Shown here: positions 17,001 through 23,713 of the stretch, one piece after another | Layout: the number at the start of each line of letters is the position of its first letter | How positions within the stretch are numbered: position 1 is the first letter of the stretch | Assembly (NCBI GenBank): GCA_937877595.1 | Contig: CALFIY010000027.1 | Span: 1 to 30,670, forward strand | DNA: 30,670 bases | DNA from: an uncultured Prevotella sp. | GTDB lineage: Bacteria > Bacteroidota > Bacteroidia > Bacteroidales > Bacteroidaceae | Reading direction: 5' to 3' | The notes under the pieces: generated by a model | What the model was told of the DNA's origin: nothing | Databases searched by the model: none | Seen by the model: the letters and a program-made list of their open reading frames with translations, nothing else | Translations under genes and position numbers: made by a program

Positions 17001-17106
17001 AGCCTCCGTCGGCAACCACAGGTTCGTCGTCTCCTCCGAGAGAGAAGAGAGCAGCAACTATTCCGAGTACGGAAATGGACAATATGGCTATAAGTGCAAA
17101 ACTCAA
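14032..17106 (-). CDS. porW: PorW/SprE-type TPR lipoprotein of type IX secretion
   Basis: A large TPR lipoprotein homologous to PorW/SprE, needed for type IX secretion and, in gliding relatives, motility. The mature part starts at a lipobox ending TACSTKKNTANTRWW (Cys at residue 70 of the full frame) and a typical SFNARYNTYFNG. Multiple TPRs follow (for example GEFEEAAATFSYM, QRYDEAVASLRNAI, EKYADAQRCYGESI), then a basic, Gln-rich linker, a second TPR block and an acidic tail (EGDDSDDDDLFG). The frame opens with a TTG at 17106, 6 bp after aroA, and carries 50 extra residues. The GTG at 16956 would instead give a normal signal peptide. Which start is used is unsure. Confidence 0.88.
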   Translation of the reverse strand: MSFALIAILSISVLGIVAALFSLGGDDEPVVADGGCGACGSRAECKLADVVEKCKGKCIALMVLLALTACSTKKNTANTRWWHSFNARYNTYFNGSQAFIDGCEEKERGNADDYTEMLPLYTVGNKNSRSIGSAQFDRAIEKSEKTIRRHSIKSRPEWNKKRRKTKADVEWLSRREYNPFLWHAWLLLGKSQFQKGEFEEAAATFSYMSRLYQTQPAILARSRAWLAKSYIEMNWLYEADDVITKQRRDSIPGRARADWDYTLASYYLHAQRYDEAVASLRNAIRHEHRRKQRARMWYIMGQVETQRGNRDLAYRAYQRVIRLNPPYELEFHARIAQTEVMAAGNSKKMISKLRRMASSDNNKAYLDQVYYAIGNIYLSQRDTLHAITAYEKGNEKSTRNGIEKGVLLLTLGNIYWDREKYADAQRCYGESIGLLDQDRKDYRQLSLRSKVLDELVPHTEAIHLQDSLLALAAMPEQERNKAIDRVIAELVRKEREEKRRQQEAEAEQVAQQQGARGNTQRTTPQPSQQKSGSSTFYFYNPQAVSQGKQQFEQLWGRRENVDNWQRNNRTVVSMMNDTEEVADSIASADNPEATEAADTVAVSGGKQAADSTGLDPHKREYYLAQIPFSDEQKEACHAIIQEALYNAGVILKDKLDNLSLSERLLLRLVREYPEYENNDAAWYHLFLIYSRQYRTADAQAVLSTMQAAYPQSEWTKLLSDPYYSENQRFGKHIEDSLYAATYSAFREERYQEVEANTRLSATRFPSGAHRAKFLFVEGLSLLNIGQADSCAARMRQVVEEYPESEVSEMAGQIVRGIQQGRRLQGAHMTAADIWRQRQGSLQSGDSVQTDTLSVERDTRYVFILAYQPDSVNQNQLLYEMARYNFTAYMVRNFEISIDGDGAIGRLMVTGFLSYDEAMQYAHRLYADPQMAERLKGCRRIIVSEQNLPLLGTAYSYDEYNEFYEQQLAPVEPTERELLTRPENIVEEEEKNTDEGDDSDDDDLFGAPANQQNSNTVDFDDDFYY
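16957..17106 (-). other. Small Cys-rich membrane peptide fused in frame to PorW
   Basis: Fifty codons in the porW frame that are not part of a normal PorW. They encode a hydrophobic helix (ALIAILSISVLGIVAALFSL), then a short DDEPVV segment and a cysteine cluster GGCGACGSRAEC. Small stand-alone membrane proteins with this look occur in Bacteroidota. Here there is no stop codon before the PorW signal peptide. The only start is TTG at 17106, and the upstream aroA stop (17113-17115) is in the same frame, so the segment cannot extend further. Confidence 0.6.
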
Positions 17107-17112
17107 GTCGTC

Positions 17113-18372
17113 TTATTTGTTTTCGTTTATCAGGAACCCACACTCCGTAAGATGCTGCCAATACTGTGGGTAGGATTTCGTTACGACGTACGGATTGTTT
17201 ATCAGGAGATTTTCCCTTCGAAGCGCGGCAGGAGCAAAGGCTAATGCCATACGATGGTCGTCGTAGGTGTCGATTCCGCCATCTTCATTGGGCTCGCAAC
17301 GCTCTCCGTCCCATATCAGTTCGCTGCCGTTGGCGTCGTGTATCACGTAGCCCAGTTTCAGCATCTCACGCTTCAGTGCTTCTATGCGGTCGGTCTCCTT
17401 GATTTTCAGTGTTGAAAGGCCACGGAAATGGAAAGGCACGCCCATCACGGCACACGTGACGACAAATGTCTGTGCCAAATCGGGCACGTTTACGAAGTCG
17501 TACTCCAAGCGCGACACGCTCGTGCCCGTGCGCCGCAGCGTGACAGTCGTCGGCTCGCCTGGTTTTCTGTCTGAAAAGATCGTCTTAACACCGAGCAGAC
17601 TGAAGATATATCGCACACTGGAGTCTCCCTGTTTTGAACCGTCCATAAGTCCTTCCAAACGCACGCTTGCCTCATCGTCATCGGTCAGCGCCATCATTTC
17701 GTACCAGTAGGAAGCAGCACTCCAGTCGTTCTCAATAAGGTACGGGCGCGTCTTGTAGGGCACAGGCCGCACTACGATAGTCTCGAAATCCGTCCATTCA
17801 GCCTCAGCACCAAACTCACGCATCATCCAAAGCGTCAGGTCGATGTACGGACGCGAAATGGCAGTGCTGGTAAGCCTAAGAGAAAGGCCCTCGGTCAGCA
17901 TCGGACCAATCATAAGCAATGCAGAGATGAACTGTGAACTTATGTCTCCCGGTATTTCAAGATTACCGCCAGCCAGTTTCCTGCCACGGATGCGCAGTGG
18001 CGGAAAACCTTCCTGTCCTTCGTAGGTGATATCGGCGCCAAGAAAGCGCAGCGCATCGACAAGCACGCCTATCGGGCGGTGTTGCATCCGCTCGCTACCA
18101 GTAAGCACATGCTCTTCACCCTCGCTTACAGCAAGAATGGCTGTAAGGAAGCGCATCGCCGTGCCAGCCGCACCGATGTCTATTGTAGCAGGGTGGTCGA
18201 TCAGGGCCGCTACCATCACTTCCGTATCGTCACAATCGGAAAGATTTTGCGGCATTTCGCCACCTCCCGACAGTGTATAGATAGCCAGCGCCCTGTTGGA
18301 TATGCTTTTTGAAGCAGGAAGGGTAATGTCGCACCGCAACTGACGCGGTGCTGTTATCTTATATTGCATCAT
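17113..18372 (-). CDS. aroA: 3-phosphoshikimate 1-carboxyvinyltransferase (EPSP synthase)
   Basis: Transfers the enolpyruvyl group of PEP to shikimate 3-phosphate, the sixth step toward chorismate. The 419-residue protein has PASKSISNRAL (19-29, with catalytic K22), GAAGTAMRFL (67-76), PGDISSQF near 140, LKIKETDRIEALK and the final TYDDHRMAL. E. coli AroA has 427 residues. In the PEP-site motif the usual NAGTAMRP reads AAGTAMRF, so an Asn and a Pro are replaced. The start ATGATG overlaps the helicase stop by 4 bp, and the next frame follows 6 bp downstream, so the three genes are likely one transcript. aroC is about 3 kb away on the same strand in another operon. Confidence 0.96.
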   Translation of the reverse strand: MMQYKITAPRQLRCDITLPASKSISNRALAIYTLSGGGEMPQNLSDCDDTEVMVAALIDHPATIDIGAAGTAMRFLTAILAVSEGEEHVLTGSERMQHRPIGVLVDALRFLGADITYEGQEGFPPLRIRGRKLAGGNLEIPGDISSQFISALLMIGPMLTEGLSLRLTSTAISRPYIDLTLWMMREFGAEAEWTDFETIVVRPVPYKTRPYLIENDWSAASYWYEMMALTDDDEASVRLEGLMDGSKQGDSSVRYIFSLLGVKTIFSDRKPGEPTTVTLRRTGTSVSRLEYDFVNVPDLAQTFVVTCAVMGVPFHFRGLSTLKIKETDRIEALKREMLKLGYVIHDANGSELIWDGERCEPNEDGGIDTYDDHRMALAFAPAALRRENLLINNPYVVTKSYPQYWQHLTECGFLINENK

Positions 18373-19646
18373 TTGGATTTCGAAGGTCGTTTCTTTCTGT
18401 TGTGTCTGCTTGCCTTGGCATTGTTCTTGGGCCTGCCGCCACCGCCACGGCGTCTGCCGCTGCCGCCTCGCGATGTCTTGCGCGGCGTGCCGGCAACATA
18501 CTGCGGGCCTTCGCCAATGCCATCGGGCAGCAGATTTTTCTCAATGCTGCGCTCCAGGAAGCGCTCGATGTCGGCAAAACAGCGCATGTCTGCATCGCTT
18601 ACGAACGTGATTGCAACGCCGTCGCGCTGAGCCCGCGCCGTACGCCCTATACGGTGCACATAGTCTTCTGCATCGCGCGGCACATCGTAGTTGATGACAC
18701 ACAGGATGTCGTCAATGTCTATGCCTCGCGCAACAATGTCCGTGGCTACAAGCACCGACACCTGTCCCGTCTTAAAGCGGTACATCACGTCGTCGCGCTC
18801 TGCCTGGGTGAGGTCACTATGCATCGGGGCGCAGTTGATATGCATGTGCTGCAACTCACGCGTGATTATCTTCACCTTGTCTTTCTTTCCAGAGAAGATT
18901 ATGACGCGTTCCAGTTCTCCAGCCTGAAAGAGATGCCGGATGATGGCCAACTTCTGCGGCTCATAGCACACGTAGGCCGACTGGCGTATCTTCTCCGCAG
19001 GCTTCGACACGGCTATCTTAACCTCTACGGGATTGTTTAGCAGCGTCCGCGCCAACTGCTGTATCTTGTCAGGCATTGTGGCAGAGAACATTACGGTCTG
19101 GTGATTATCCGGCAGCATTTTCGCTATCTGTAAAATGTCATCGGAAAATCCCATATCGAGCATTCGGTCTGCCTCATCAAGCACGAAAAAAGACACACGC
19201 GACAAATCAACATACCCCATCTTTATGTGCGAAAGCAAGCGGCCTGGCGTGGCGATTATCACGTCAGCGCCCATCCTTAGCGAACGCATTTCCTGGTCGA
19301 AGCGACTGCCATCGTTTCCACCGTAGACGGCTACGCTGCTCACCTCGTCGAGATAATATCCGAAGCCCTGCATTGCCTGGTCTATCTGCTGCGCCAGTTC
19401 GCGTGTTGGCGACATTACTATGCAGTTCACGGCATCGCGCGGAAATCCGCCGTCGTCTAACATGGAAAGTATGGGGAGAAGATAGGCTGCTGTCTTGCCC
19501 GTGCCTGTCTGCGCAACACCTATCAGGTCTCTTCCGTCGAGTATCTCCGGAATACAGCGCTCCTGTATGGGCGTCATTTCGTCAAAGCGCATGTCGTAAA
19601 GCGCGTCAAGTATATTGTCGTTGAGATAGGTCTCTTCAAATTTCAT
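18369..19646 (-). CDS. DEAD-box ATP-dependent RNA helicase
   Basis: A 425-residue RNA helicase with all core motifs: the Q motif (FDEMTPIQ, 21-28), Walker A AQTGTGKT (45-52), PTREL (80-84), ATPGR (132-136), DEAD (157-160), SAT (188-190), the ATDIVARGID (301-310) and HRIGRTAR (331-338). From about residue 383 there is a low-complexity basic tail rich in Gly, Arg and Lys (GRRRGGGGRPK), likely an RNA-binding extension. It is of the RhlE type, used in ribosome assembly and RNA turnover, especially in the cold, though substrate cannot be assigned. It begins the run that continues to aroA with a 4-bp overlap. Confidence 0.95.
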   Translation of the reverse strand: MKFEETYLNDNILDALYDMRFDEMTPIQERCIPEILDGRDLIGVAQTGTGKTAAYLLPILSMLDDGGFPRDAVNCIVMSPTRELAQQIDQAMQGFGYYLDEVSSVAVYGGNDGSRFDQEMRSLRMGADVIIATPGRLLSHIKMGYVDLSRVSFFVLDEADRMLDMGFSDDILQIAKMLPDNHQTVMFSATMPDKIQQLARTLLNNPVEVKIAVSKPAEKIRQSAYVCYEPQKLAIIRHLFQAGELERVIIFSGKKDKVKIITRELQHMHINCAPMHSDLTQAERDDVMYRFKTGQVSVLVATDIVARGIDIDDILCVINYDVPRDAEDYVHRIGRTARAQRDGVAITFVSDADMRCFADIERFLERSIEKNLLPDGIGEGPQYVAGTPRKTSRGGSGRRRGGGGRPKNNAKASRHNRKKRPSKSK

Positions 19647-19666
19647 TATTGCCGTATATTAGCCAA

Positions 19667-19674
19667 CAAAGGTA
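19667..19674 (-). promoter_or_regulatory. -7 box upstream of the DEAD-box helicase
   Basis: Minus strand TACCTTTG, an exact match, about 20 bases upstream of the helicase ATG at 19646. No TTTG at the expected upstream distance. Confidence 0.5.
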
Positions 19675-19797
19675 GCGCTTTTCTATGTATACAGCGGTCT
19701 GCCAAAGGATTATTTCTGTAAGTTTTAGCGTTTTTAACAAATGAAACAGCACTTTACGCCTTCGTCAGGTAGGAAAAATCAGAAAACTCGTTTTCGC

Positions 19798-19811
19798 TTG
19801 ATTTATATCAA
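19798..19811. promoter_or_regulatory. FNR/CRP-type binding palindrome
   Basis: TTGATTTATATCAA is a perfect match to the FNR consensus TTGAT-N4-ATCAA. It lies about 90 bp upstream of the predicted gdhA start site and about 145 bp from the helicase start site. The perfect symmetry makes chance less likely than for a partial match, but the region is AT-rich. Confidence 0.55.
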
Positions 19812-19840
19812 ATAAGTAACAAAAAGAAAGTTTTTTGCTA

Positions 19841-19855
19841 TTTTATACGATAAAA
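19841..19855. promoter_or_regulatory. Palindrome just upstream of the gdhA -33 element
   Basis: TTTTAT (19841-19846), spacer ACG, ATAAAA (19850-19855). It ends 3 bp before the TTTG of the gdhA promoter, a typical activator or repressor position. The regulator is unknown. Confidence 0.4.
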
Positions 19856-19858
19856 TGT

Positions 19859-19888
19859 TTTGTTTTCCCAATTTTTGATATAATTTTG
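19859..19888 (+). promoter_or_regulatory. gdhA promoter
   Basis: TTTG at 19859-19862, an 18-bp spacer, and TAATTTTG at 19881-19888 followed by CAC. This is a good fit to the Bacteroidota promoter, with transcription expected near 19895. Confidence 0.7.
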
Positions 19889-19988
19889 CACGCAGAAAGT
19901 CACAGAATATTGCTGGCGACATTTTTCAGTAAGGTAAAAACATTGTTTACACATTAATTATATATAACAAACTAAAAGGAAAAAGATT

Positions 19989-21326
19989 ATGAATGCAGCA
20001 CAAGTAGTTGAGCAACTGAAGCAACGCTTCCCCAATGAGCCAGAGTACATCCAGGCCGTCAGTCAGGTTCTTCCCACCATCGAAGAAGAGTACAACAAGC
20101 ACCCTGAGTTTGAGAAGGCTAATCTGATAGAGCGCCTTTGCATTCCCGATCGCGTTTGCGAATTCCGTATTACATGGGTAGACGACAAGGGCAACGTGCA
20201 GACAAACATGGGATACCGCATCCAGCACAACAATGCCATTGGCCCGTACAAAGGCGGACTGCGCTATCACAAGAGCGTTAATCTGGGAATCCTGAAATTC
20301 CTGGCTTTTGAGCAGACCTTCAAGAACTCGCTGACCACTCTGCCTATGGGTGGTGCCAAGGGCGGTTCCGACTTTTCTCCACGCGGAAAGAGCGATGCTG
20401 AGGTGATGCGCTTCTGTCAGGCATTTATGAATGAACTCTACCGCGTGATTGGTCCCGACGAGGACGTGCCTGCCGGTGATATCGGTGTGGGCGGTCGCGA
20501 AGTCGGCTACCTCTATGGCCAGTATAAGAAACTCACCCACCAGTTCCAGGGCGTGCTGACAGGTAAGGGAATTCCTTTCGGCGGTTCGCTCATACGTCCT
20601 GAGGCTACAGGATATGGTTGCGTATACTTCCTGAACTCAATGCTGCAGACACGCAATGTCGATATCAAGGGCAAGAAAGTGCTTATTTCCGGTTCTGGTA
20701 ATGTTGCACAGTATGCCGCAGAGAAGTGTATCCAACTCGGAGCCATTCCTTTGACTCTCTCTGACTCTGATGGCTACATCTACGACCCAGATGGCATCAC
20801 CCAGGAGAAACTGGAGTATGTGAAAGAACTCAAGAACATAGAGCGCGGACGCATCAAGGAATACGCAGAAGAGTATCCAAATGCCGTATACCACGCTGGC
20901 GAGCGCCCCTGGCATGAGAAAGCCGACATTGCACTGCCTTGCGCTACTCAGAACGAGATTAACGGCGAGCAGGCACAGGCTCTTGTTGACAATGGCGTTA
21001 TTGCAGTGGCAGAGGGTGCAAATATGCCATCACTGCCAGAAGCCATCAAGATTTTCCAGGATGCCAAGATACTCTACGCTCCTGGCAAGGCCAGCAACGC
21101 AGGTGGCGTTTCGGTTTCCGGTCTTGAGATGTCGCAGAACTCAGAGCGCCTGAGTTGGACTGCCGAAGAGGTAGACAACTATCTGAAGCGCATTATGAAC
21201 GACATCCATGAGAACTGCGTGAAGTATGGCACACAGGCCGACGGCTACATCAACTACGTGAAGGGTGCCAACGTTGCAGGCTTCATGAAGGTGGCAAGCG
21301 CCATGATGAGCCAGGGCATAGTATAA
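19989..21326 (+). CDS. gdhA: Glutamate dehydrogenase (probably NADP-dependent)
   Basis: Interconverts 2-oxoglutarate plus ammonium and glutamate; in gut Bacteroidota this is a major route of ammonia assimilation. The 445-residue protein matches the hexameric small-subunit type (E. coli 447). It has GPYKGGLR (85-92), the catalytic-lysine motif PMGGAKGGSDF (119-129, K124), PAGDIGVGGRE (161-171, Asp164), and a Rossmann GSGNVAQYA in the second half. The overall NADP-type resemblance suggests the biosynthetic form. It has its own promoter and terminator and so is probably a single-gene unit, with an FNR-like site upstream. Confidence 0.96.
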   Translation: MNAAQVVEQLKQRFPNEPEYIQAVSQVLPTIEEEYNKHPEFEKANLIERLCIPDRVCEFRITWVDDKGNVQTNMGYRIQHNNAIGPYKGGLRYHKSVNLGILKFLAFEQTFKNSLTTLPMGGAKGGSDFSPRGKSDAEVMRFCQAFMNELYRVIGPDEDVPAGDIGVGGREVGYLYGQYKKLTHQFQGVLTGKGIPFGGSLIRPEATGYGCVYFLNSMLQTRNVDIKGKKVLISGSGNVAQYAAEKCIQLGAIPLTLSDSDGYIYDPDGITQEKLEYVKELKNIERGRIKEYAEEYPNAVYHAGERPWHEKADIALPCATQNEINGEQAQALVDNGVIAVAEGANMPSLPEAIKIFQDAKILYAPGKASNAGGVSVSGLEMSQNSERLSWTAEEVDNYLKRIMNDIHENCVKYGTQADGYINYVKGANVAGFMKVASAMMSQGIV

Positions 21327-21350
21327 AAATTCTGCGCAAAACAGACAGCA

Positions 21351-21382
21351 AAAAGAGCATGCACTGCGGTGCATGCTCTTTT
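21351..21382 (+). terminator. gdhA intrinsic terminator
   Basis: Perfect 14-bp stem: AAAAGAGCATGCAC (21351-21364), loop TGCG, GTGCATGCTCTTTT (21369-21382), followed by AATTTTT. It is symmetric enough to work on the other strand as well, downstream of aroC. Confidence 0.9.
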
Positions 21383-21475
21383 AATTTTTGCCAGCGCTGT
21401 TTTTTCTGAGAAAAAAACAGTTTTTAAAATCGCCAGCACTGTTTTTATTTTTTTAAAAACAGTTGTTTTTTTCAG
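21379..21475. repeat. Decayed 42-bp tandem repeat, CAGCGCTG family
   Basis: Position 21379-21403, read on the minus strand, matches the 1-97 array over 25 bases with one difference: AAAACAGCGCTG, then G in place of A, then CAAAAATTAAAA. Two degenerate 42-bp units follow. CAGCGCTG at 21392 and CAGCACTG at 21434 are 42 bp apart, and the internal CAG of each unit (21418, 21460) is also 42 bp apart. The second unit runs over the aroC stop codon. Confidence 0.85.
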
Positions 21476-22548
21476 AAACTGAGCCGCGACATAAGACAGT
21501 GGTCAAGCAGCGTGATGGCCGCCATGGCTTCTACCACCGGAACGGCACGCGGCACGACGCACGGGTCATGGCGCCCACGGGCAGTGACAAGTGCATCTTC
21601 GCCATCCACCGTCACCGTATGCTGCTCGCGCAGAAGCGTGGCTACGGGCTTGAATGCCACACGGAAATAGATGTCGTTGCCATTGGAGATGCCACCCTGT
21701 ATGCCTCCACTATGGTTTGTCAGTGTGGAAATGCTGCCACTCGCTAACCGGCAGAACACGTCGTTCTGCTCAGAGCCTCTCGCGGCAACACCAGCAAAGC
21801 CTTCACCATATTCAAAACCTTTCGCAGCATTGATGCTGAGCATGGCGCCTCCAAGGGCTGCATGCAATTTGTCGGCCTCGGGCTCGCCGATTCCTACAGG
21901 ACAGCCACGGACGACACATGTCACCACGCCGCCAATGGTGTCGCCTTCCGACTTGACCTGCATGATGAGTTGCTCCATCTCGGCAGCCTTCTCCGGATCG
22001 GGACAACGCACGACATTCTGCTCAGCAAGCGACAGGTCATAGTCGGAATAAGTTCCCGAAAGGGCAACGCTCCCAACCTGCGAGGTGTAAGCCTGTATGC
22101 TTATGCCCTTCCGACGCAGGGCGAGTTTGGCCAGCGCACCGGCCACCACGCGACTTATCGTGACGCGCGCCGATGAGCGGCCGCCGCCGCGATGGTCTCT
22201 GATGCCATACTTCGCCTGATAGGTGAAGTCGGCATGCGACGGGCGCAGCAGTTGGCGCAGGTTGTCATAGTCTGAAGAATGTTGATTTGTGTTGCGCACC
22301 ACAAAGCCGATAGGACATCCTGTACTGCGTCCCTCAAAGACACCGCTGAGCAGTTCTACCCTATCAGCCTCATTACGACTTGTAGTGATGTTGCTCTGTC
22401 CGGGACGACGACGATCCAGTTCGCTCTGAATGAAATCAAGGTCAATCTCAATGCCTGCAGGCATACCGTCTACCACACCTCCTACTGCTTCACCGTGGCT
22501 TTCGCCAAACGTGGTGAGCGTGAATAGTTTACCAAATGTATTGCTCAT
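21472..22548 (-). CDS. aroC: Chorismate synthase
   Basis: Converts EPSP to chorismate with reduced FMN, the last step of the shikimate pathway. The 358-residue protein has the N-terminal TTFGESHGEAVG (12-23), RRRPGQSNITTSR, the RDHRGGGRSSARVTISR FMN/substrate region (about 116-132) and a C-terminal GRHDPCVVPRAVPVVEAM. Length matches the family (about 350-390). It follows the SlyD-like gene by 21 bp and is the last gene of the tetR-to-aroC run. Its stop codon lies at the edge of a repeat tract. Confidence 0.97.
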   Translation of the reverse strand: MSNTFGKLFTLTTFGESHGEAVGGVVDGMPAGIEIDLDFIQSELDRRRPGQSNITTSRNEADRVELLSGVFEGRSTGCPIGFVVRNTNQHSSDYDNLRQLLRPSHADFTYQAKYGIRDHRGGGRSSARVTISRVVAGALAKLALRRKGISIQAYTSQVGSVALSGTYSDYDLSLAEQNVVRCPDPEKAAEMEQLIMQVKSEGDTIGGVVTCVVRGCPVGIGEPEADKLHAALGGAMLSINAAKGFEYGEGFAGVAARGSEQNDVFCRLASGSISTLTNHSGGIQGGISNGNDIYFRVAFKPVATLLREQHTVTVDGEDALVTARGRHDPCVVPRAVPVVEAMAAITLLDHCLMSRLSF

Positions 22549-22569
22549 GGCTTTATCGTGAGTATTTAC

Positions 22570-22968
22570 TTATTCTGAACACTGGCCGCCACAGCCGCCG
22601 CAACCGCCAGCACCACAATCACCGCCGCCGCAGCCACTACATCCGCCACCACATCCACAGCCGCCGGCAAGGGCAGCCTCGACTTTGGCAATCTCGTCGG
22701 CCGTAGCGTCGCGTGTGACAATAACCTGCCCGTCGACAGCAAGGTCTATCTGCTTATTGTCGGCAGTAATGCCGGGAATTGTGAGACTGAACGTCTCACC
22801 TTCCTGCCTTGCAAGCACTGCCTGTTCAAACTCTGCGTTGACCAGTCCGAAACCTGTGACGAACTGGATGGGCTGCTGGGCGGTCACCTGCTCCACCACC
22901 TGCTTCCCCTCGGAAGCATCTGCGAAGATGGTGTAACTTACTGCCACATATTTATGTCCTTGGTTCAT
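22570..22968 (-). CDS. Shortened SlyD-like FKBP protein with Cys-rich tail
   Basis: A 132-residue protein related to the SlyD family of FKBP-type peptidyl-prolyl isomerases, metallochaperones and folding helpers. Residues 1-66 match the first FKBP strands (KYVAVSYTIFADASEGKQVV, then FVTGFGLVNAEFEQAV and GETFSLTIP). Residues 80-92 (GQVIVTRDATADE) match the final FKBP strand and linker. The 60-70 residues normally between, including the IF chaperone domain and part of the isomerase site, are missing. Residues 102-130 are a Gly-Cys tail with eight cysteines in place of the His-rich tail of E. coli SlyD. A metal-binding role is likely and isomerase activity doubtful. The frame is intact, so it is not an obvious pseudogene. 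Confidence 0.8.
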   Translation of the reverse strand: MNQGHKYVAVSYTIFADASEGKQVVEQVTAQQPIQFVTGFGLVNAEFEQAVLARQEGETFSLTIPGITADNKQIDLAVDGQVIVTRDATADEIAKVEAALAGGCGCGGGCSGCGGGDCGAGGCGGCGGQCSE

Positions 22969-23001
22969 TGCTATATATATGTTTTTATCTTTTTTTCACT
23001 G

Positions 23002-23679
23002 TCATTCGCCAAGTGAAGCCGCTACATGCCACAGCGAGTCGGAGGGCAGTGGCGACGTGACATCTATGTCGACATTTGACACAGGATGGACAAACTGCAC
23101 GCGATACGACATGAGCGAGATGCTTCCGTCGGGATTGGAGCGCGGAGCGCCGTACTTCAGGTCGCCACGAATGGGACAGCCCATGGCAGCCAACTGGCAG
23201 CGTATCTGATGATGGCGGCCTGTGAGGAGTTCTACCTCGAGCAGATAGTATCTGTCGGTATGCCCCACGACACGATAGTTGAGCGCAGCATGCTTGGCAC
23301 CTGGCTTCACGCTGGCATAGGCATAAGTCTTGTTCTGTTTTTCATTGCGCACAAGCCAGTGCTCAAGATGTCCGCTGTCGGCAGCAGGCTTGTTGGCGAC
23401 AAGGGCCCAGTATGTCTTGTGAACATCGCCACGCCGAAACATTTCGTTGAGCCTGCCAAGTGCCTTGGATGTACGGGCAAAGACCACCAGACCACTGACA
23501 GGGCGGTCAAGACGATGGACAACGCCGAGAAAAACTTCCCCTGGCTTCTGATATTTCTCCTTGATATATGCTTTGACATAGTCAGAGAGCGGAGCATCGC
23601 CAGTCTTGTCGCCCTGAACGATCTCTCCGCTCTCTTTATAGACGATTATGATATGATTGTCCTCGTAGATAACCTTCAT
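23002..23679 (-). CDS. RluA-family RNA pseudouridine synthase
   Basis: A 225-residue enzyme that isomerises uridines in rRNA or tRNA to pseudouridine. It has the catalytic motif VVHRLDRPVSGLVVFA (53-68, catalytic D58), the KTYWALV strand, the ELLTGRHHQIRCQLAAMG motif (about 151-168) and a GDLKYGA segment. There is no N-terminal S4 domain, so it is of the short RluA/TruC kind. The specific target uridine cannot be inferred. It lies 33 bp upstream of the SlyD-like gene and 34 bp after fabG. Confidence 0.94.
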   Translation of the reverse strand: MKVIYEDNHIIIVYKESGEIVQGDKTGDAPLSDYVKAYIKEKYQKPGEVFLGVVHRLDRPVSGLVVFARTSKALGRLNEMFRRGDVHKTYWALVANKPAADSGHLEHWLVRNEKQNKTYAYASVKPGAKHAALNYRVVGHTDRYYLLEVELLTGRHHQIRCQLAAMGCPIRGDLKYGAPRSNPDGSISLMSYRVQFVHPVSNVDIDVTSPLPSDSLWHVAASLGE

Positions 23680-23713
23680 AATCAGTAATTCTCTGTTTCT
23701 GTTAAGCGACTGC

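Larger units (their letters stand above)
19647..19988. other. Divergent intergenic region between helicase and gdhA
   Basis: 342 bp with no coding frame. It is AT-rich and holds a minus-strand -7 box for the helicase (19667-19674), an FNR/CRP-type palindrome (19798-19811), a second palindrome (19841-19855) and the gdhA promoter (19859-19888). A leader of about 95 bases then runs to the gdhA ATG, which is preceded by a purine-rich AAAAGGAAAAAG. Confidence 0.85.

Noticed and set aside
22570..22968. Pseudogene of slyD
   Set aside because: The frame is intact, spacing in the operon is normal and the cysteine tail is complete, so a functional shortened protein is more likely.
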